From positions 18,885,017 to 18,949,016 of the forward strand of contig NC_084587.1 in the NCBI RefSeq assembly GCF_033807715.1: a DNA stretch of 64,000 nucleotides. Direction: 5' to 3'. The position numbers were made by a program, and so were the translations under genes. Of this stretch, positions 60,054 through 64,000 are shown one piece after another. A model generated the notes under the pieces. The model had not been told where the DNA came from. It worked only from the letters and a program-made list of their open reading frames with translations, and did not search any database. How positions within the stretch are numbered: position 1 is the stretch's first letter; each line of letters opens with the position of its first letter. Origin of the DNA: Cololabis saira (lineage: Eukaryota; Chordata; Actinopteri; Beloniformes; Belonidae).

Positions 60054-60754
60054 AAAGACTTCGCTTATCCGGCGTGAATCCGCAGAGCTGAACACAGACG
60101 TCGGGGTGTAATTTTGGGTCCAGAGGGGATTTTAGTCCAGCGAGAAAATCAGAAAAGATGTCAAATCTAGTCATGTGGATCAACTCGCTTTTGGAGCCAC
60201 ATTATACACCGACCTCAGCTTCGACCAGTCAAAGTCTGAAATACAAAGAAGTTTGTTTAATGTTAGAAATGTACGAAAAAATGTGTTTAATTATCACGAT
60301 TCACTGACAACCTCAAGAAACGTAAATATCAATATATTTTTCAATGGTCACCATCAATCTTGTGGCTGCTCCACTGAACTTTCACCCCACATGTGTTTTC
60401 TCCTATATCGCAGCTCTACTCCACTGAAATTAAAAAAAATATATAAAAAATGAAAACAGCATATATATTTAATTGTTTAAAACTGCCATTGCAGAAGCGG
60501 GTTTTTACAGTCTTGCCTCGCTGGATTTGTTCACGCCTTCAGGTGAGAACAGACTCATCTAATCACAAGTCCTGCTTTCACCAGACTAGCACTGCAGTCC
60601 TTGTCTGGTGTGTATGTGTGAGAAAGGAGAGAGGGGCACCAGGCAAACTCACACCTCATGATGGATTTGGTTGTCTGAGCCTGTGAGAGGACTAGCCACC
60701 GCTGCACGCTGAAGGCTGCAGTAGCTGCAAGGTTTCTGGCTGTTTCCTGTGCAC
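60054..60754. other. unassigned, 0.7 kb
   Basis: Open frames at 60175-60453 and 60450-60686 lack recognised domains; nothing else is supported. Confidence 0.3.
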
Positions 60755-62215
60755 AAGAGCCAATATTGGTGATTGTCGGTGCAGCCGGCCCTCTGCTGGA
60801 CGGCTGTGGAACTACAAGCTCTTTATGTGGAAGTGAGTCAACAAAATGGCTGACCTGTGCTAAATTAAAAAAGAGCTCATGAAAGGGGTGGATTAGATTT
60901 TTTGTAAGCCTGAAGTCAAGTCTTTGGGTTGTGTTCTGACAATCCATTAAAATCAGACTGTGAACCACCTAATTTGCAGAATATTGCCTTTGCAATTTTT
61001 TTTTTTTTTTCTTAAAAAGATGCGCTTGCAAGTTTACCTCATTTGATGGGTTAGTTTCTCCCCACATGTGAGTTATGCTGTTTTTTTTTAATCGTAACAT
61101 TATGTTTAAAAAAAATATAATGGCTGGCTTGTGCTAAAGAAAAAAGAGCTCATGAAAGGGGTGGATTAGCTTTTTATGTAAACCTGAAGTCAAGTCTTTG
61201 TGTTCTGATAATCCATTAAATCACACTGAACCATCTAATTTGCAGAATATTGCCTTTGCAAAAAATTTAAAATATATTTTTAAAAAGATGCATTTTCAAG
61301 TTTACCTCCTTTGATTGGTTTAGTTTCTCCTCACATGTGAGTTATGCTGTTTTTAAATTGTAACATTGGTGCAAATGTTTCAAAAAAGGCAATTTTTTCT
61401 TTTTAGAAGATACAAGTTTACCTCCTTTGATGAGTAAGTTTTCTCCAATATTGGTGATGGTCGGTGCAGCCGGCCCTCTGCTGGAGGGCTGTGGAACTAC
61501 AAGCTCTTTATGTGGATGTGAGTCAACAAAATGGCTGACCTGTGCTAAAGAAAAAAGAGCTCAGGAAGGGGTGGATTACATTCTTTTGAAAGCCTGAAGT
61601 CAAGTCTTTGTGTTGCGTACTGAAAATCCATCAAATCACACTGTGAACCACCTAATAGGCAGATTATTGACTTTGCAAAAAAATGTAAATATATTTTTAA
61701 AAAGATGCATTTGCAAGTTTACCTCCTTTGATGAGTTAGTTTCTCCCCACATGTAAGTTATACTGTTTTTTTTAAATCGTAAAATCGGTGCAAATGTTAC
61801 GAAAAGACAATTTTTTCTTTTTAAAAGATGTGCTTGCAAGTTTACCTCCTTTGATGGGTTAGTTTCTCCCCCCATGTGAGTTAGGCTGTTTTTGTAATCG
61901 TAACATCGGTGCAAATGTTACGAAAAAACAATAATGATGACCTGTGCTAAAGAAAAAAGAGCTTGTGAAAGGGTGGACTAGATTTTGTTGTAAACCTGAA
62001 GTCAAGTCTTTGTGTTGTGTACTGAAAATCCATCAAATCACACTGTGAACCACCTAATATGCAGATTATTGACTTTGCAAAAGATTTTTTTTTCCTTAAA
62101 AAGATGCACTTGCAAGTTTACCTCATTTAATGGGGTTAATTCCTCCCTGCATGTGAGTTCTGCTGTTTTTGTAATCGTAAGATTCGTGCAAATGTTACGA
62201 AAAACAATCATGATG
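60755..62215 (+). repeat. minisatellite with alternating spacings
   Basis: The anchor AGTTTACCTC recurs at about 61031, 61300, 61414, 61717, 61838 and 62115, with spacing alternating between about 0.11-0.12 kb and 0.27-0.30 kb. Long segments contain CCTGTGCTAAAGAAAAAAGA, CCTGAAGTCAAGTCTTTG and CACACTGTGAACCACCTAAT; short ones contain GGTGCAAATGTTACGAAAA. The first copy and a later one share CAATATTGGTGAT.GTCGGTG. No coding potential. Confidence 0.85.
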
Positions 62216-62810
62216 ATTGACTAAAGCGCCAAACCTCTCATAGCTCCTCAGATGCTGTTTACTTGACCACATATGGGGATCTCAAACACAATGCATCACC
62301 TATAAAACCCCATAATCAGACTTTAGGTAATTTAGTTCAGACATTTTAAAGTCTGTTTGTTTGTCTGGCTCCTCCCCCTCCGTGTGGCTCCTCCCCCTTC
62401 TCCCCCCACCATTTTTTTTCTTTTTCCTTTTTTTTGCATCGGTCCAGTCACACCCCCCTCCCTCTCCACGCTAATGTGCCGCTCCAGCGTTGTCTGTACT
62501 TGCAGCTGTAGGCTCACTGTTGCTGCTCCAACCAACCATCCATCCTGCACCTCGGTGTCTCCAAGCTGAGGTGCTGCTACTCCAAAAAAAAAAACACCGG
62601 CGCCCGCGTGTTTGTGTGCGTTTGAGTGTGTACTAACAAAACCCCCCCGAGCATTCAACTCCCGGATCTGCTCATACGTACCTTTTTCCGCCTTCAGGTA
62701 CCAACTCCGGCAAAAACTACCTGTAGAGGAAGTCGTGGGGGGGAAAGTACATTTTTCTGAAGCCGAAAACGACGGCGAGAACCGGCGTGTGCGGAACGGC
62801 TCCTCGGCGG

Positions 62811-62818
62811 TGACGTCA
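62811..62818. promoter_or_regulatory. consensus CRE (TGACGTCA)
   Basis: Perfect palindromic cAMP-response element within GGTGACGTCACGGCC. Confidence 0.6.
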
Positions 62819-62922
62819 CGGCCGCCGTTGGAATTCTTCTTCTTTGCGTTTTTTGGCGGCAGCCGTTGGAGTTTTTTCTTTTTTTTTTTTTTTTTCCGCC
62901 TCGTTTTTGTTGGGAACCAGAA

Positions 62923-62933
62923 GGGGGCGGGGC
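62923..62933. promoter_or_regulatory. GC box (Sp1-type)
   Basis: GGGGGCGGGGC, about 105 bases after the CRE and just before the presumed transcription-start region. Confidence 0.55.
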
Positions 62934-63215
62934 TTGTTCCAACGCTTCTTCAACGCTCGGCTTCAGTCCGCAAAGACCGACACAACAGACGTTGTGTCTT
63001 TTTGTGCGTGAGCCACAACTCTATCCCAATTCCCACCCCCTCCCAACCCCACACCACCATTACCCGGTTCGCCTTAAAGCACCTTTTAAAGCCGGTTGCG
63101 GTGCTCGATCTGCAACCGAAAGCCGTCCCTGGAGGAGTGTTTTTTTGAGTGGCAGAAGGAGGAAGAGAAACCGAGATTGAAAGTAGCGGGAACGTGGAAG
63201 GACGCGGAGAGCTGG

Positions 63216-63221
63216 TGAGTG
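63216..63221 (+). other. splice donor GTGAGT
   Basis: AGCTG|GTGAGT fits the consensus donor closely. Taken as the end of exon 1, with the presumed intron continuing to the window edge. Confidence 0.5.
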
Positions 63222-63493
63222 GCGGAACTGCAGGCAGCATGTTAGCCTCGCAGCTCTTTCACTAAGCCTGTACATGCATATATCTGAATATATAAATATA
63301 TATATTTTCTTAAAAGCTATATAATTAACCTGGGACTCAATTTGCAGACATGGATTGCTTTAGTTTTTTTTTTTTTCTCAAATGTGGGTTACCGTAAGCT
63401 TTATGCAATGTGTTCCTGGCAAGCGTAAGAAATGTAAGCTAGCACTTGTCATATTAGCTAAAAGTATAAAGTTGTGATTTAAAGCATCATATT

Positions 63494-64000
63494 TAGTGAT
63501 GCACCGAAATGAAAATTTGTGGCCGAAACCAAAACCGAAAATAATAATAAACACTTGGCCGAATACCGAACAATTCCGAACATGGTTCTTCAGCAGTTTT
63601 TCATTTATTTTGCCAATTTCTTCACCATTGCATAAATCAAATACATTTGATTTAGGCATGCTTTTCAAAGAAAAAAATCTTTTACAAAATTACAAGGTAG
63701 AAAATATTTATTGAACATAAAAAAATGATTTTTTTTAAATTTACCAGCATTATGTTGTTTTGGTTCCACCTCCTGGTGAATGTTAGGTAAAATTCCTATG
63801 GGTTTAGTTTTTGGTTGGCCAACGATTTATTACAGGAGCGGCCAGTCTATTAGGTAAAAGTCTTATGGGTTAGTTTTTGGTTGGCCAACGATTTATGTAG
63901 TGCGCAACGTTACGGGACGGAGCGGCCAGTCTATTTCCTTATTTTACAACGCTGTTATTAATTGTTCGTTTTTTTCCCCCACTTATTCCACCGAACACCA
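63494..64000 (+). mobile_element. hAT-type element, runs off the window
   Basis: Starts TAGTGATGCACCGAAATGAA, followed by GGCCGAAACCAAAACCGAAA and GGCCGAATACCGAA, a well-known fish hAT terminus. The right end is beyond 64000. It includes a tandem pair of about 75 bp (63783-63851 and 63850-63935) sharing TTGGTTGGCCAACGATTTAT and GAGCGGCCAGTCTATT. It lies in the presumed first intron. Confidence 0.6.

Larger units (their letters stand above)
62360..63215 (+). promoter_or_regulatory. CpG-rich promoter and probable 5' exon
   Basis: CpG density and G/C content rise sharply relative to the preceding repeats, starting with C/T-rich CTCCTCCCCCT tracts. A CRE (62811-62818) and a GC box (62923-62933) are present and there is no clear TATA box, as in housekeeping-type promoters. 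From about 62940 to 63215 the sequence looks like a 5' untranslated exon ending in CGGAGAGCTG before GTGAGT. An open frame at 62612-63148 has a lopsided, low-complexity translation and ends before the donor, so it is probably not coding. Which gene this starts cannot be told from the window. Confidence 0.55.

Noticed and set aside
60755..62215. CRISPR-like array
   Set aside because: Repeats are long, divergent and without unique spacers, and the DNA is vertebrate; it is a minisatellite.
62612..63148. 178-codon protein-coding first exon
   Set aside because: The translation has homopolymeric Phe tracts and no domain, and the stop precedes the donor site; a 5' UTR reading fits better.

Overview
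The window is vertebrate, almost certainly teleost fish, nuclear DNA and is dominated by transposable elements. The fish assignment is inferred from the repeat content: a Tc1 element with about 210-bp terminal repeats, an L2 retroposon with a tetranucleotide tail, several hAT families with 8-bp target duplications, tRNA-headed SINEs, and ATGG and TATC microsatellites grown on retroposon tails. The species cannot be named. I see no intact protein-coding gene. Every recognisable coding piece is a broken transposon domain. The only good candidate for host-gene sequence is a CpG-rich promoter and first exon near the right edge.

Layout. 0-5.2 kb: LINE C-terminal fragment, probable solo LTR, and a hAT copy (about 2034-5195) carrying two independent insertions, one of which holds a second hAT with further small elements. 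5.8-6.5 kb: a deletion derivative of a two-gene transposon that keeps a YqaJ-family-like N-terminus on the plus strand and a THAP zinc finger on the minus strand. 6.8-7.8 kb: LINE 3' end and an LTR-like stretch. 8.8-22.1 kb: inverted and rearranged pieces of a composite repeat around a spacer that carries a complete-length but dead Tc1 element (16310-18036), whose transposase is itself split by a 94-bp near-perfect palindrome. 22.1-56.5 kb: five direct tandem copies of a roughly 6.3-kb composite unit, each with its own later insertions or deletions. 56.5-60.1 kb: interspersed repeats, a TIR element, and a second TIR element whose Myb/SANT exon is split by a 301-bp solo LTR. 60.7-62.2 kb: a minisatellite alternating about 0.1-kb and 0.28-kb spacings. 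62.4-63.2 kb: CpG-rich promoter with a CRE and a GC box, and a probable 5' exon ending at a strong splice donor. 63.2-64 kb: presumed intron 1 with the start of a hAT element.

The most informative aspect is genealogical. Related copies provide empty sites, so many insertions can be delimited to the base with target-site duplications and placed before or after particular duplications. The composite unit contains two diverged homologous halves and a 106-bp exon-like block that stays open in all four copies. No cellular pathway or operon-like system is encoded here. All comparisons were made by eye; percentages and family names need alignment and repeat-library searches.
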